From the NCBI GenBank assembly GCA_963575745.1, contig CAUYUJ010005627.1:31190-59914 (forward strand): a stretch of 28,725 nt of DNA. The letters run 5' to 3'. This stretch comes from Prorocentrum cordatum (taxonomy: Eukaryota; Sar; Dinophyceae; Prorocentrales; Prorocentraceae). The position numbers and the translations under genes are program-made. Every line of letters starts with the position of its first letter. Within the stretch, counting starts at the first letter, position 1. The notes under the pieces were generated by a model, which worked only from the letters and a program-made list of their open reading frames with translations, was not told the origin of the DNA and searched no databases. Below, piece after piece: positions 18,095 to 26,587 of the stretch.

Positions 18095-18361
18095 GTGCTC
18101 GTGATGGCTCCGTGCGAGCAGCTCATGCACTCCATGCTGGAGATGGACGCCGAGGTGGACCTAGATGGCTTGCGCGGAGATGCTGTCACGCCCGGGAACG
18201 GCTTCGCACACGACGCACAGAACGTTCCACCACGACGAGGCCTCGCGCCCCACAGCGCCGCACGCCCGTCAACCCGAGCTGCCCGCGCGGGAGATCCTGG
18301 CCCGCCTCGGTCTGTTTATAAATATGTATATATCTTATATTTATATATATATATATTATAA
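18095..18361 (+). CDS. Possible exon, unrecognised protein
   Basis: The frame from about 18077 reads SIKGTVLVMAPCEQLMHSML, EMDAEVDLDGLRGDAVTPGN, GFAHDAQN before turning low-complexity (PPRRGLAPHSAARPSTRAAR) and running into the AT-rich tract. The first ~45 residues have the mixed hydrophobic and acidic make-up of a real protein, unlike the repeats around it. ATG codons occur at 18104 and later. I do not recognise a family. It may be one exon of a larger + strand gene, with the last ~40 residues being intron or UTR. The minus strand is also open here and is less protein-like. Confidence 0.3.
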   Translation: MLVMAPCEQLMHSMLEMDAEVDLDGLRGDAVTPGNGFAHDAQNVPPRRGLAPHSAARPSTRAARAGDPGPPRSVYKYVYILYLYIYIL

Positions 18362-18367
18362 AAAAAG
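18313..18367. repeat. AT-rich (TA)n tract
   Basis: TTTATAAATATGTATATATC and further TATATATA words ending in a run of A. It is a sharp AT island in GC-rich DNA. It could act as a promoter-like or MAR-like site, but nothing shows that. Confidence 0.8.
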
Positions 18368-18589
18368 TCAGCGGACTCGTGTGATCTTGACTGGTATTCG
18401 CAGTCAGGAGTCGACGCAACAGCCGAACGTGCAGCAAGCGGAGGGGGGGGGGACGGGGGGGACAAGTGGTAACAGCAAGCTGGCGGCACGCGGAGGGGGG
18501 ACCAATGGAAACAGAAAGCGGCCTCGGCCCGTGCCTCGGCCACGGGGCTCGGCGCGCGCCCGGCGCTGCCCAGGCGGGGCGGCGGCGGC

Positions 18590-20410
18590 GCGCGGCGGCC
18601 CCCGCCGCCGTGCCTCGCCCCCAGCGGCCCGACGACCTCCTCGGCGAGCCAGGGCGTCACGCCCAGCTGCAGCACGTCGAGGACCAGCCGGGGCACGGCC
18701 AGGGGGGTCGTGGCTCGGCGGCTGGGCCCCAAGGGCCCATGCCTTGAGGCGGCATAGGATGGGAGGACCCCGCGGGGTGTAGTCGGGCACCCAGGCGATG
18801 CACGGCTTGCGTGGGCCTCGAGGCGGCCCCTCCCCCAGGCCCACGCGCTTCTGCGGCGTCGGCGCCCCGGCGTGTGGGTGGCGCCTCGGGGAACAGGGGG
18901 GACCGCGGGCGGGGCGGTGGGGGTACGCCCTTGGACGGCCCAGGGTACGCGACCCGTGGGTTGGTCAGCTCGGCGTCGGTGCCTTGCCTGCAGTGCTGCT
19001 GGCACACGACTTGCCCGCCCAGTAGTGTGCTGATGCCTGGCCACCAGCAACCGCCGCAGGTGCACGTCAGCCCGTGCCGTTGCCCGCGGAACTGCAGCCC
19101 ATGGTAGCGACACACAAGTATGACCCCCGTCCCACACTCCTCGATCAGGGACCCGTGATCGCTTTTCTTGGCGTCCTCCTTGTGCATGGGGGCGAAAGGG
19201 CGTGGCGGGAGGCTCCTCGCAGGGGCGGGACGGAAGCAGCACAGGCGGCCTGGGCCCGCTGGCCCACGCGACGCCGTCGGCACAGCAGGGGCTCGCTTCC
19301 GTCTCGCTCTCGGAGAGGGGGTCGCGGCCGCTGGCCTCGGCGCCGCCCGCTCAACGGCGTCTGGCGCCTCGCTTGCAGCAGCCATAGCGCCCTCCCGCCT
19401 GGGCGGTCCAGCAGAGGGTGCCTCCACTCCTAGCCCTGGACGCCGGACGCCATATCCGCGTCGATGGCGGCGTACGCGGGCTCGCGCACGAAGTTCGGGC
19501 CTCAGGCAGGGCTGCGCTCAGCAGAAGTGGACCTGCCTCTTGAGCGGGTCCTTCTCCTCGAGCCGCCTCCTCAGCGCCTTGCTGCTGGCGCTCGCAACGC
19601 CGCCGTACTGGAAGGAGGCGCCATGCCGGTTCGCAGCCTTCGAATTCCCAGGGGGCCCTTCTCCAGCCTGGCCGTCCCGTCCTCCAGCGCGATCACGACA
19701 TGGTTAGGCACGCGAGCTGCGTTGCGCCCACGGATCTTCGTCCTCAGGAACTCCGGGCCCAACTCTTGCCCCGCTGAGAGGCCTCTCCACCACTCGAGGT
19801 CGGCGGGCTGCGTGGGGTCGGCGCCAGCGGCCTGGCGACAGCGTCGGCAGCCCCTCCAGATAGTGGAGGCGACCCAGCAGACCCGCCAGAGCACCCAGTC
19901 GAGGCCTGAGGGGCAGGAGCGCGGCCCCTGGGAACCCCAGCGTCCCACCCCCTTCGCTGCTACCCACCTGTGGTCCAGGGCGAGCGCCCACAGCACGTCG
20001 AGCAAGACCCAGACGCGGTTGCACGCGAGAGCCGCCGCCCAGCGCGCGCCGCTGGCGGCCCAGACGCCCCAGGTCTCCTCCGGATCCTCCTGGGGAACGG
20101 CGGCAGGCGCGGGGTGGCGCCGCTCCTGACCCCGGCTGGGGGGGAAGCGCGCTGGCTGGCTGGGGGCGCCCCGCTATGCCCGGCGCCTCCTGGTGCGCCG
20201 AGCCAGCTAAGGCTCCAGGCCCACGGGGCCGGGGCCGGCAGCCCCGCCGACCCCTCGTCACTTCCTCGGTCAGGCTCGTGGGCGCCCGGGCGTGTCCGCC
20301 CGTGTCGCCTCGCCACCAGACTCCTCCAGCCATCGCGGGCAGGCTAGCGCTCGCGATCGCCCACGCCATGGCGGCGAGCACGGCCACCATGAACGGGCCC
20401 ACCTGCGGCT
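18590..20410 (-). pseudogene. Frame-broken coding region, unrecognised
   Basis: On the minus strand protein-like pieces follow one another in changing frames. Near 20400-20310: GPFMVAVLAAMAWAIASASL (membrane-like). Near 19810-19655: ADLEWWRGLSAGQELGPEFL then RTKIRGRNAARVPNHVVIAL. At 19627-19518: ASFQYGGVASASSKALRRRL then EEKDPLKRQVHFC and a stop. At 19497-19430: NFVREPAYAAIDADMASGVQ, G and a stop. Near 19200-18960: HKEDAKKSDHGSLIEECGTG, CRYHGLQFRGQRHGLTCTCG, GCWWPG, CQQHC. Near 18800-18710: KPCIAWVPDYTPRGPPILC. Near 18705-18605: LAVPRLVLDVLQLGVTPWLA then EEVVGPLGARHG. At least five frame changes and two stops separate them. Either a decayed gene or retroelement, or a multi-exon gene with short introns I cannot place. 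Homopolymer errors could account for some shifts. No family recognised. Confidence 0.45.
18960..19210 (-). other. Cys/His-rich segment within the broken region
   Basis: One open frame holds ECGTG, CRYHGLQFRGQRHGLTCTCG, GCWWPG and CQQHC. The C...C...CxCxxC...CxxHC spacing suggests a zinc-binding fold. It belongs to the frame-broken coding region and gives the best query for a homology search. I cannot name the domain. Confidence 0.35.
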
Positions 20411-20419
20411 GGGCAGCGG

Positions 20420-21050
20420 TGGCTCCTCCGGGGGCTACTCCGCCTCAGCCGCCTCCGCCCCACGCCGCCGCGCAGCAGATCGAGCGCGGGCCCTGCGCGC
20501 CAAGGGCCGATCGCGGCCCCCACGCGCCGCGGGCCAGGCCGGCCCGCCGCCCGCGGAGGCGCGTGGCGCGCTCTGCCCCCTGGGGCCCAGACACGAGCCT
20601 CCGAGGGGAGAGGGGCTGCAGTGCGAGCACCATCCCCCACGACCCGCATCCTCGAGACTCGAACCTCTGGTCGACTCAAACCTACAGCCCCTCCCCGGCC
20701 GAGAGCACATGTCCGAGCGGGGCCGATGTTCTCCCGCATAATGCTTGTTTTACGCATCGGACTTCAAGAGTTGGTTTGAGACATCATTCGGAACCTTTCT
20801 GGCGTTTCAACTTGGTGCTCCCGCTGCAAAGATGGCCTTGTTTTAGGAACGACAGTTTGCCCAAATCTTTCAAATTGGCGCGCGGGCACCAATTCTGGAT
20901 CCGAGTCATGCCTCGCCGTTGTCGCCCCATTCCTTTCCCCTCCTCCGCCTTCCACTGGCCCTCCTGCTCCTCCCGCTCCTCCTATCCCGGCTCCAGCCGA
21001 TGCGTTCCCCCACGTCCTTATCCTTCCTCATCCTCATCCTTTTCCTCCTG
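20420..21050. other. GC-rich then mixed stretch, no gene assigned
   Basis: 20420-20650 is very GC-rich and open in several frames on both strands, which is composition and not evidence of a gene. 20720-20910 is lower in GC and not repetitive (CGCATAATGCTTGTTTTACG, TTCAAGAGTTGGTTTGAG). The minus strand near 20660 carries GAGGTTCGAGTCTCGAGG, which recalls a tRNA T-loop but has no tRNA fold around it. Confidence 0.4.
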
Positions 21051-21059
21051 ATCATCCTC

Positions 21060-21455
21060 TTGTTCACCTGCTATCCTCCTCCTCCCTCCTCCTCCTCCTC
21101 CCCTCCCCTCCTCCTCCTCCCATCCTCCCCCTCCTCCCCCCTCCCTCCTCCCTCCCTCCTCCCTCTCCCTCCCGTCCTCCCTCCCTCCCTCCCTCCCTCC
21201 CTCATCCCTCCCTCCTCCCTCCTCCCTCCTCCTCCCTCTCCTCCCTCCCTCCTCTCCTCCTCTCCTCCTCCCTCCTCCCCTCCCTCCCTCCCTCCTCCTC
21301 CCCCCTCCTCCTCCTCCCTCCTCCCTCCTCCCCTCCTCCTCCTCCCTCCCCTCCTCCTCCTCCCTCCCTCCCCTCCCTCCTCCCTCCTCCTCCTCTCCTC
21401 CTCCTCTCCTCCTCCTCCTCATCCTCCTCCTCCTCCTCCACCTCCTCCCACTCCT
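21060..21455 (+). repeat. Long pyrimidine tract (TCC/CCCTCCT)n
   Basis: About 395 bp of almost only C and T in TCC, CTCCCT and CCTCCTCC words, with mirror-like stretches. It would support triplex (H-DNA) formation. Open frames are poly-Pro/Ser/Leu on + and Gly/Glu/Arg on minus and are not listed as genes. Confidence 0.95.
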
Positions 21456-21479
21456 CCTTCTCGAGTGTACACAGCTCCC

Positions 21480-22105
21480 CTTTTTTGACTGCGAACAACA
21501 CGATGGGGTCCTCTGGTGGGTTCCAGGTCTGCTATGACACCCGCCGGCGGATACAGAAGAATCAGCACACTGTCAAAAGATGGGTGGGAGGGGTAGGATG
21601 TAAATCATGGCACGAGCGCACCTAGTTTGCCCTACATTTCCTGCGCGGAGGGGGCAGGGCAATGGGAGGCGGCCACATGAGAAGACAAGGGGCTTCTGAG
21701 AAGGGATCGGCCCCTGAAAAAGCATGCGGCACACGCGTCTTGATAGGGGGGCTCTAAGAAGGCCCTATAGTTTTTCTCAGCAGCCGCGGCCCCCGCCCAG
21801 CGGTGGCCCACCAACCGCAGGAGCTTGCGAGGGTCGCGGAGTATAGGGCGTGAGGGACAAGAAGGCCACATGTACACATAGACACATACGCGTACCCCCC
21901 GACGCGCCGCTGACTCCACTCCAAACGACGGGCGAATGGTAAGGGGACGCGACGACCAGGAATTAGCTTCTTTGTGTGCAGCGGCACAGGCAGCCTGCGG
22001 GCCAGGAGAACGCGCATGCGCGCCACCAGGACAACAAAAAAAAATGGGCGGTGCAGGGACCGGCAGGCCGAGCCAAGGCGCAGGGCCAAAGCCGACATGG
22101 CCAAG
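21480..22105. other. Non-repetitive stretch, weak coding signal
   Basis: A + frame from the ATG at about 21502 reads MGSSGGFQVCYDTRRRIQKN, QHTVKRWVGGVGCKSWHERT and a stop, 40 residues, unrecognised and possibly chance. The remainder (21620-22105) shows no convincing gene. A + frame from 21936 runs through the next GGA tract to a stop near 22652 with an Ala/Glu/Lys-rich C-terminal part; I regard it as low-complexity. Confidence 0.3.
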
Positions 22106-22107
22106 GG

Positions 22108-22318
22108 GAGAGGAGGAGGAGGAGGAGGAGGAGGAGGAGGAGGAGAAGGAGAAGGAGAAGGAGGGGGAGGAGAAGGCGGAGGAGGAGAAGGAGGAGGAGG
22201 AGGAGGAGGAGGAGGAGGGGGAGGAGAAAGAGGAGGAGGAGGCGTGGGAGGAGGAGGAGGAGGAGGAGGAGGAAGAGGAGGAAGAGGAGGAGGCGGAGGA
22301 GGAGGAGGAGGAGGACAC
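22108..22318 (+). repeat. (GGA)n purine tract
   Basis: About 210 bp of GAG/GGA units with AAG, GGG and GCG interruptions. It reads as poly-Glu, poly-Gly or poly-Arg on +. It has the opposite strand polarity to the pyrimidine tract at 21060-21455. Confidence 0.95.
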
Positions 22319-22940
22319 CGCTAAAACGGCGCCAGGCGTGGAAGCGAACAAAAGGCAGGACGAGCCGATGGCGGGATGGCGGGCGCAGGAAAAACGGCCG
22401 AAGCCGAACTGGGCAAGGGCGGCGGAGACAGAGACGGCGAAGGCGGCAGCAGGCGGACAAGCAAAGAGAGGTGGCCTGGGAGCCCGGGGACACCCGCCGG
22501 GCCCAGCCCAGAAATGCAACCCTCAAACACACATACACACAAATTTGGGCGATCGCTGCCTCGCGCACGGCGACGAGGCGGAGCAAGTCGAACAAGCGGA
22601 ACGGAACACCCAGCAGTGGGGACGCCAACGACCAAAATCTGCTTTCCTGTAAAGCGCGCGGCGAGGCCGAACTCCCGGAGGCGTGCGGTGGCAAACCAGG
22701 GCGGAAAAGCCGGGGAGCGTTGCAGGGCGGAGGCGGGCAACGAGCGCGCAAACACACACACACACACACACCCTCACGCTTACCCCTGGCTTCTTCTGAG
22801 CGCCGCCGATTCTCTCTTTCTCTCTTTCTGTGTGTGTGTGTTTGTTCTCTCTCTCTCTCTCTCTCTATCCCCCCTTCACCCGACATCCGACGTCGTGGAC
22901 AAACAACAAAACGAAGCAAAGCAACGACACAGACAAGAAG
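22319..22940. other. Mixed stretch with (CA)n, (CT)n and (GT)n
   Basis: 22319-22740 is GC-rich and mostly non-repetitive; no protein is recognised. Short simple repeats follow: (CA)n at 22750-22772, CT-rich runs at about 22811-22830 and 22845-22866, and (GT)n at 22829-22840. Confidence 0.55.
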
Positions 22941-23020
22941 AGCAAGCAAACAAACAAACAAAGAAACAAACAAACAAACAAACAACAAACAAACAGCAGC
23001 AGCAGCAACAACAACAAGAA
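22941..23020 (+). repeat. (CAAA)n then (CAG)n(CAA)n
   Basis: Roughly fourteen imperfect AAAC units, then four CAG and four CAA. It is a microsatellite compound that is not attached to a recognisable F1 or F2 tail. Confidence 0.95.
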
Positions 23021-23164
23021 TTAACACAATGTTTGTCAGCGTGGACCCCAAACAGTGCGCCATTGCACCGCAGAGTGGGAATATCCGCCGATCTGGCGCG
23101 TGAGTTCCAAGGAGCCTGAGCTACAGCCTGAGCCTCAGCTCTGCTGGGGGGGGGGGAGGGCAGC

Positions 23165-23232
23165 CAACGCCACCACGGCCACGGCCACCACGGCCACGGC
23201 CACGGCGACCACGGCCACGGCCACCATGGCGA
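23165..23232 (+). repeat. (CCACGG)n hexamer repeat
   Basis: Imperfect GCCACGGCCACGGCCACCAC repeats over about 65 bp, reading as Thr-Ala repeats on +. Confidence 0.9.
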
Positions 23233-23468
23233 CGCAGCTCTGATGGCATTCGATCCGTTTTGTCTGAATATGCCTCGAACGAGGAGCTCTCGCTGAAGCA
23301 GATCGATGCTTCTGATCCGCCGGGGGGGGGGGGGGGGCACGCTGCTGAGGAGGGGGGGGGGGGCGGCCTGCTCCGCCCGTGCTCCGCCCTCTGGGCGGGG
23401 CTGGAATGCGCAAAAATCCGGCAGATCTCCACCCCAGGACCAGAGAGCCCAAGATGCCCGCCAGAGAT
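23233..23468. other. Short non-repetitive stretch with poly(G) runs
   Basis: The + frame near 23260-23320 reads LSEYASNEELSLKQIDASDP, which looks protein-like for about 20 residues and then runs into a poly(G) of 14 and a second G run. Weak evidence for a small exon; no family recognised. Confidence 0.25.
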
Positions 23469-23469
23469 C

Positions 23470-23660
23470 TCCCAGACGGGAGGAGGAGGAAAGGGAGGAG
23501 GAGGAGGAGGAGGAGGAGGAGGAGGAGAAAGAGGAGGAGGACCAGGGGGAGGAGGAGAAAGAGGAGGAGGAGGAGGAGGAGGAGGAGGAGGAGGAGGAGG
23601 AGGAGAAGGACGAGGAGGACCAGGAGGACGAGGAGGAGGAGGAGGAGGTGAAGGAGGAGG
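23470..23660 (+). repeat. (GGA)n purine tract
   Basis: About 190 bp of GGA/GAG units with AAA, ACC and ACG interruptions. It leads without a break into the dispersed repeat starting near 23690. Confidence 0.95.
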
Positions 23661-23689
23661 CTCAAGATGCATCCAGGATTGCCCAGGAT

Positions 23690-23965
23690 GCGCTCAAAAA
23701 AAGGCCCGAAGAGGCCCAGATCATTGATTTCGATATGCTTCTGAAGGATTGGGGCGCGTCATTCTTGTCGGTCTTCCGACGGCCCCAGAGGCCCCGGAGA
23801 TCGCCCCAGAGTCCTCCAAGATGGCCCTATGACGGCCCAGCGTCCAACGGGCCAGGAACGCCCCAAGACAGCCAAAAAGGCTTCCAAGAAGCCCCCGAGA
23901 GGCTCAAAGACCCTCTCAAGAGGCCTCCTCCTACGACGGCCCCAGGACGGCCCAATAGGCCTCCA
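23690..23965 (+). repeat. Dispersed repeat D, copy 1
   Basis: Shares with 27080-27285 the order GGCCCGAAGAGGC, ATCATTGATTT, TGAAGGATTGGGGC, TTTCGGTCTTCCGACGGCCC or close, then degenerate GGCCCCAAGAGGCCTCCAAG and GATGGCCCATGACGGCCC words of about 15-20 bp. The + frame reads LLKDWGASFLSVFRRPQRP, and the second copy LKDWGICAFSAFRRPE. The conserved frame hints at a former coding unit, but the DNA is equally similar in the other frames. Confidence 0.7.
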
Positions 23966-24024
23966 AGCGAACCCGAGCACCATCGGGAGCGCCCCGGATC
24001 GGCGGCACTGGCCGGAGGCCACTA

Positions 24025-24240
24025 CAACATCCAGTGTAAGCTATGTGGTGAAGGCTATATCGTGTAAGCTGTGCTGTGTGAACTACGGATGGGGGAGCTG
24101 TGCGGCGCAAGCTATGTGGCTCAGACTGCGCCGTGCAGGCGTGGCGGTGCAAACCGGGTGTGCAAGCCGTGGGGTGCAAAAGCTGAGTGGTGCGAGCTGC
24201 GTTGTGCAAGATACGCTATGCAAGTTGGGTTGTGTGTAGA
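24025..24240 (+). repeat. Degenerate ~15 bp GTGCAAGCTGTGTGG repeat
   Basis: Loose tandem copies of TGTGCAAGCTGTGTGGTG with many changes (GTGTAAGCTATGTGGTG, GTGCGAGCTGCGTTGTG and others). It resumes at about 24455-24482 beyond the foldback element, so the foldback sits inside the array. Confidence 0.75.
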
Positions 24241-24276
24241 AGAAAGAAGAAACAAGAAAACATTAATAACGGCATT

Positions 24277-24433
24277 AACATAAATTGTTGGCGCTCCGCG
24301 CGGATTTCTTGGATCCGCGCTGGATCCCCCCTCCCCGGCGCGCGGAGTGCGCCAGGGGCGGCGCCGGAGGCGCTGGCGGGGGGCCCCCAGCGCGGATCCA
24401 AGAAATCCGCGTGGAGCGCCAAACGTTTATGTT
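24277..24433. mobile_element. Foldback element 1 (47 bp inverted repeats)
   Basis: Left arm 24277-24323 (GGCGCTCCGCGCGGATTTCT, TGGATCCGCGCTGG) matches the reverse complement of the right arm 24387-24433 with 43 of 47 bases by hand count. The 63 bp between them is GC-rich and continues the pairing imperfectly. Outside the arms, GAAGAAAGAAG on the left and CTTCTTC on the right may extend the inverted repeat. No protein. A MITE-like or foldback element is likely; a structured RNA is the alternative. Confidence 0.75.
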
Positions 24434-24617
24434 CGTGTGGCTTTTTCTTCTTCGAGAGCTGTGTGGTGCAAGCTGTGGGGTGCGACCCTGACCTTCCAGA
24501 GAGCTATTGTTTAGCACTGGAGGCCCAAAAACCTAAAAAACGAGACGAAACAGCCTAAAACCAGGGCACAGAATAGCTCTGGGATAGGTTCTTAGGTCGG
24601 GTGCTATTTTTTCGCCC

Positions 24618-25122
24618 TCCTGGAAGGTCAGGGGAGCTCCGTGGCGAGAGCTGCGTCGTGCAGGCGCGGCGCACCCGCAGCTCGCTACAGGACCTGTCGA
24701 GCGCACCTAGAGGACCTGTCGAGCGCAGCTTGCTAGAGGACCTGCCAGGTTTTCGCCTTCCAGTTTTTTTTAGCTTGCTTGCTCAGGTGCTATTTTCTAG
24801 CCCTCCGCGGCAAGAGCTGCGTCGAGCGTGGTTTTTTCGGTTTCGTGCGTGGCTTTTCCGCCAAATGATCAAGGATGCTCCTCGATGGTCCTCGCCGATG
24901 GAAAAATGCACACGTCCGAGCGATGCCAAGCTCCTGGAAGGTCAGGGGAGCTCCGTGGCGAGAGCTGCGTCGTGCCGGCGCCGGGCACGAGGAGGAGGAG
25001 GAGGAGGAGGAGGAGGAGGAGGAGGAGCGGGACGAGGACGAGGAGGAAGAGGAGGAGGAGGAGGAGGAGCCTTGCCTTCTCAGGAGCTCCGCGGCGAGAG
25101 CTGCGTCGTGCCGGCGCCGGGC
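24618..25122 (+). repeat. Interspersed ~45 bp repeat (GGAGCTCCGTGGCGAGAGC)
   Basis: Copies at 24618-24661, about 24787-24828 (internally deleted), 24931-24975 and 25081-25122, all with GAGAGCTGCGTCGTGC or close. The first and third are identical over about 44 bp. A 15 bp piece (CTGGAAGGTCAGGGG) also occurs inverted at 24485-24499. Between them, AGGACCTGTCGAGCGCA repeats at about 24690-24740. No gene assigned to 24480-25300. Confidence 0.8.
24989..25070 (+). repeat. (GGA)n purine tract
   Basis: Two blocks of GGA/GAG units split by CGGGACGAGGACG. It lies between two copies of the ~45 bp repeat. Confidence 0.95.
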
Positions 25123-25496
25123 GCGGGGCGCGCCCCCCGAGCACGGCCGGGGCGTCGTGGCCACCAATAAGCGCGCGCGACGGGCGGCAGCGCGGCGGGC
25201 GCCGAGGGCGCCCCCGCGAGGAGCCCCAGCGAGGCGCCCAACGGGCGGCCACGTGGCGAGAGCGAAGGGGCCCCAGGACACACCAAGAAATGCACACAAA
25301 TAAAGTGATTCCCCATGTTTTCCAATCTATTTTTTTCAGCTTTTGTCTTCCCCCCCACTTCCCATAGTTTCCCATATTCTCCTGGGAGTGGACGATTCAT
25401 TGTGCCTGTGTGTGTTTTGTCCCTCCTGAGAGAGCCCGACGCGCCGCGGATGGCGCAGAAGGCGCCCATGCGGCAACTGGGCGACCACACGTCGAG
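25123..25496. other. Unassigned stretch, no gene seen
   Basis: GC-rich to about 25280, then AT-richer (AATAAAGTGATTCCCCATG, TTCCAATCTATTTTTTTCAG). AATAAA near 25300 could serve as a + strand poly(A) signal and the TTTTTTTCAG as a 3' splice site, but no coding frame on either side supports this. Confidence 0.35.
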
Positions 25497-25506
25497 CCCT
25501 AACCTG

Positions 25507-25694
25507 AAGTCGGGCCTGTCCCCCTACAGAGGGATTTGTCGACGGAAAAGCAAAAAACCCAAGAATGATCAAAAAATAATCCAAAAATAATCAGGGGACT
25601 ACTTTGGGGGTATGTTTTTGCTTCTTTAGAGGGTATTTTGGGGGTATTTTAATTTTTCGTCGAAAATCCCCCTGTAGGGGGACAGGCCCGACTT
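25507..25694. mobile_element. Foldback element 2 with ~42 bp terminal inverted repeats
   Basis: Left arm 25507-25549 (AAGTCGGGCCTGTCCCCCTA, CAGAGGGATTTGTCGACGGA) pairs with 25654-25694 with about three differences, one of them an indel. The ~104 bp interior is AT-rich (CAAAAAATAATCCAAAAATA, GGGGGTATTTT). CCCTAACCT lies on both sides (25497-25505 and 25697-25705), one and two bases from the arms, and may be a target-site duplication. No protein. It fits a MITE. Confidence 0.75.
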
Positions 25695-25699
25695 AACCC

Positions 25700-25810
25700 T
25701 AACCTCCACCCTCCACAATCTCTAAGGGGGGGTCGGGGTTCGTTTCGCTCGGGAACTCCCGAACGAAGCGAACCCCCACCCCCCCTTAGAAATCGTGGAG
25801 GGTGGGGGCA
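25700..25810. mobile_element. Foldback element 3, near-perfect palindrome
   Basis: CCACCCTCCACAATCTCTAA, GGGGGGGTCGGGGTTCGTTT, CGCTCGGGA on the left mirrors TCCCGAACGAAGCGAACCCC, CACCCCCCCTTAGAAATCGT, GGAGGGTGGGGG on the right, with only about two bases at the centre (near 25755). The arms are about 50 bp with few mismatches. It starts where the right flank of foldback 2 ends. A transcript would form a long hairpin. Confidence 0.75.
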
Positions 25811-25841
25811 GGGTTCACGTGCGGTCACTGCACAGCAGACG

Positions 25842-26090
25842 ATGCCTGAAACCGGAAGCGGCCACTGTTGGGCAGACGGCCCTCTGTCTCAAATGGGCAA
25901 CGGCCGCAGCGACGCCGACAGCGAAACCCTGCTCAACATGGGCAGGGACTGCCGTCGGTCCTCGTGCCCATTCTTTCCTTACCCAAGTCGAGCGCACCGA
26001 CCTGCCGCCGCTGCTTCGACGGTGCCGCCCCCGGACCCACAGTTCGATGCTGCGTTCGCGGCCGTTGTCGGGGTGCAAGCATCGGCATAA
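25842..26090 (+). CDS. Possible small ORF, unrecognised
   Basis: ATG at 25842 opens 82 codons: MPETGSGHCWADGPLSQMGN, GRSDADSETLLNMGRDCRRS, ending VVGVQASA and TAA. Composition is less skewed than in surrounding GC-rich frames, but the other frames are open too, so this may be chance. No domain recognised. Confidence 0.2.
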   Translation: MPETGSGHCWADGPLSQMGNGRSDADSETLLNMGRDCRRSSCPFFPYPSRAHRPAAAASTVPPPDPQFDAAFAAVVGVQASA

Positions 26091-26136
26091 AAAAGACCCC
26101 AAGTCCATCGCCAAGGCAACCCCGTTTTCAGCATTG

Positions 26137-26290
26137 AGATACCCCAACCCAACCCGAAGACCCGAATTTGACCCGAATTTCGGGTTGGGGGGGGTACGAG
26201 TTCCACGTGTTTTTTCGATGTTCCCCGACCCCCCCCCCCACTGGAAATGGAGCGCAAATCGTGGCCTTCGGGTTGGGTTGGGGTGCTTTG
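26137..26290. mobile_element. Foldback element 4 (imperfect)
   Basis: ACCCCAACCCAACCCGAAG at about 26141-26159 is the reverse complement of CTTCGGGTTGGGTTGGGGT at about 26266-26284. The pairing continues inward with mismatches (GACCCGAATTTGACCCGAAT against the complement of AATGGAGCGCAAATCGTGGC) towards a G8 run and a C12 run. The arms are about 55-60 bp in total. MITE-like. Confidence 0.6.
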
Positions 26291-26587
26291 GTGGGCGGTG
26301 AAGATTGGTGGGCACGGGGGCTCCGAACACAGCAGCGTTGTCTGGTATGCTTGGTGGGCGTTTCTGTTACGCCAACGGCGGCACCCAACCGAGTACTTGA
26401 GAAAGGCGGATCGACCCCTGAGTTCAAGCATCGTTTGGGGACAAACAGAACAAAGCAAACACAACAAAAACGCGACGCCGTGGAAAGGTCACGACGGTAG
26501 CCTCCGACCCCAAGCCGTGCGTGGGATCTCTCGAGCCTGGCCGACCCACGGGGTCCCCGAGGGCAGGCCAAGACAGGGCGCCGTCCC
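26291..26587. other. Unassigned stretch, no gene seen
   Basis: Non-repetitive, with open frames on both strands of ordinary length for this GC content. Nothing recognised. Confidence 0.4.

Noticed and set aside
20640-20670. GAGGTTCGAGTCTCGAGG on the minus strand as a tRNA T-arm
   Set aside because: Only three stem pairs form, and there is no D-arm or anticodon arm upstream.
21018-21501. Gly/Glu/Arg-rich or Pro/Ser-rich proteins in the pyrimidine tract
   Set aside because: Low-complexity translation of a simple repeat in every frame.
23650-23665. GGCTCAAGATG as a relic of a dinoflagellate spliced leader
   Set aside because: Only about eight bases match, at the edge of a GGA tract; chance is the simpler reading.
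25497-25705. CCCTAACC as telomeric repeat
   Set aside because: Only one or two units on each side of a foldback; better read as flank or target duplication.
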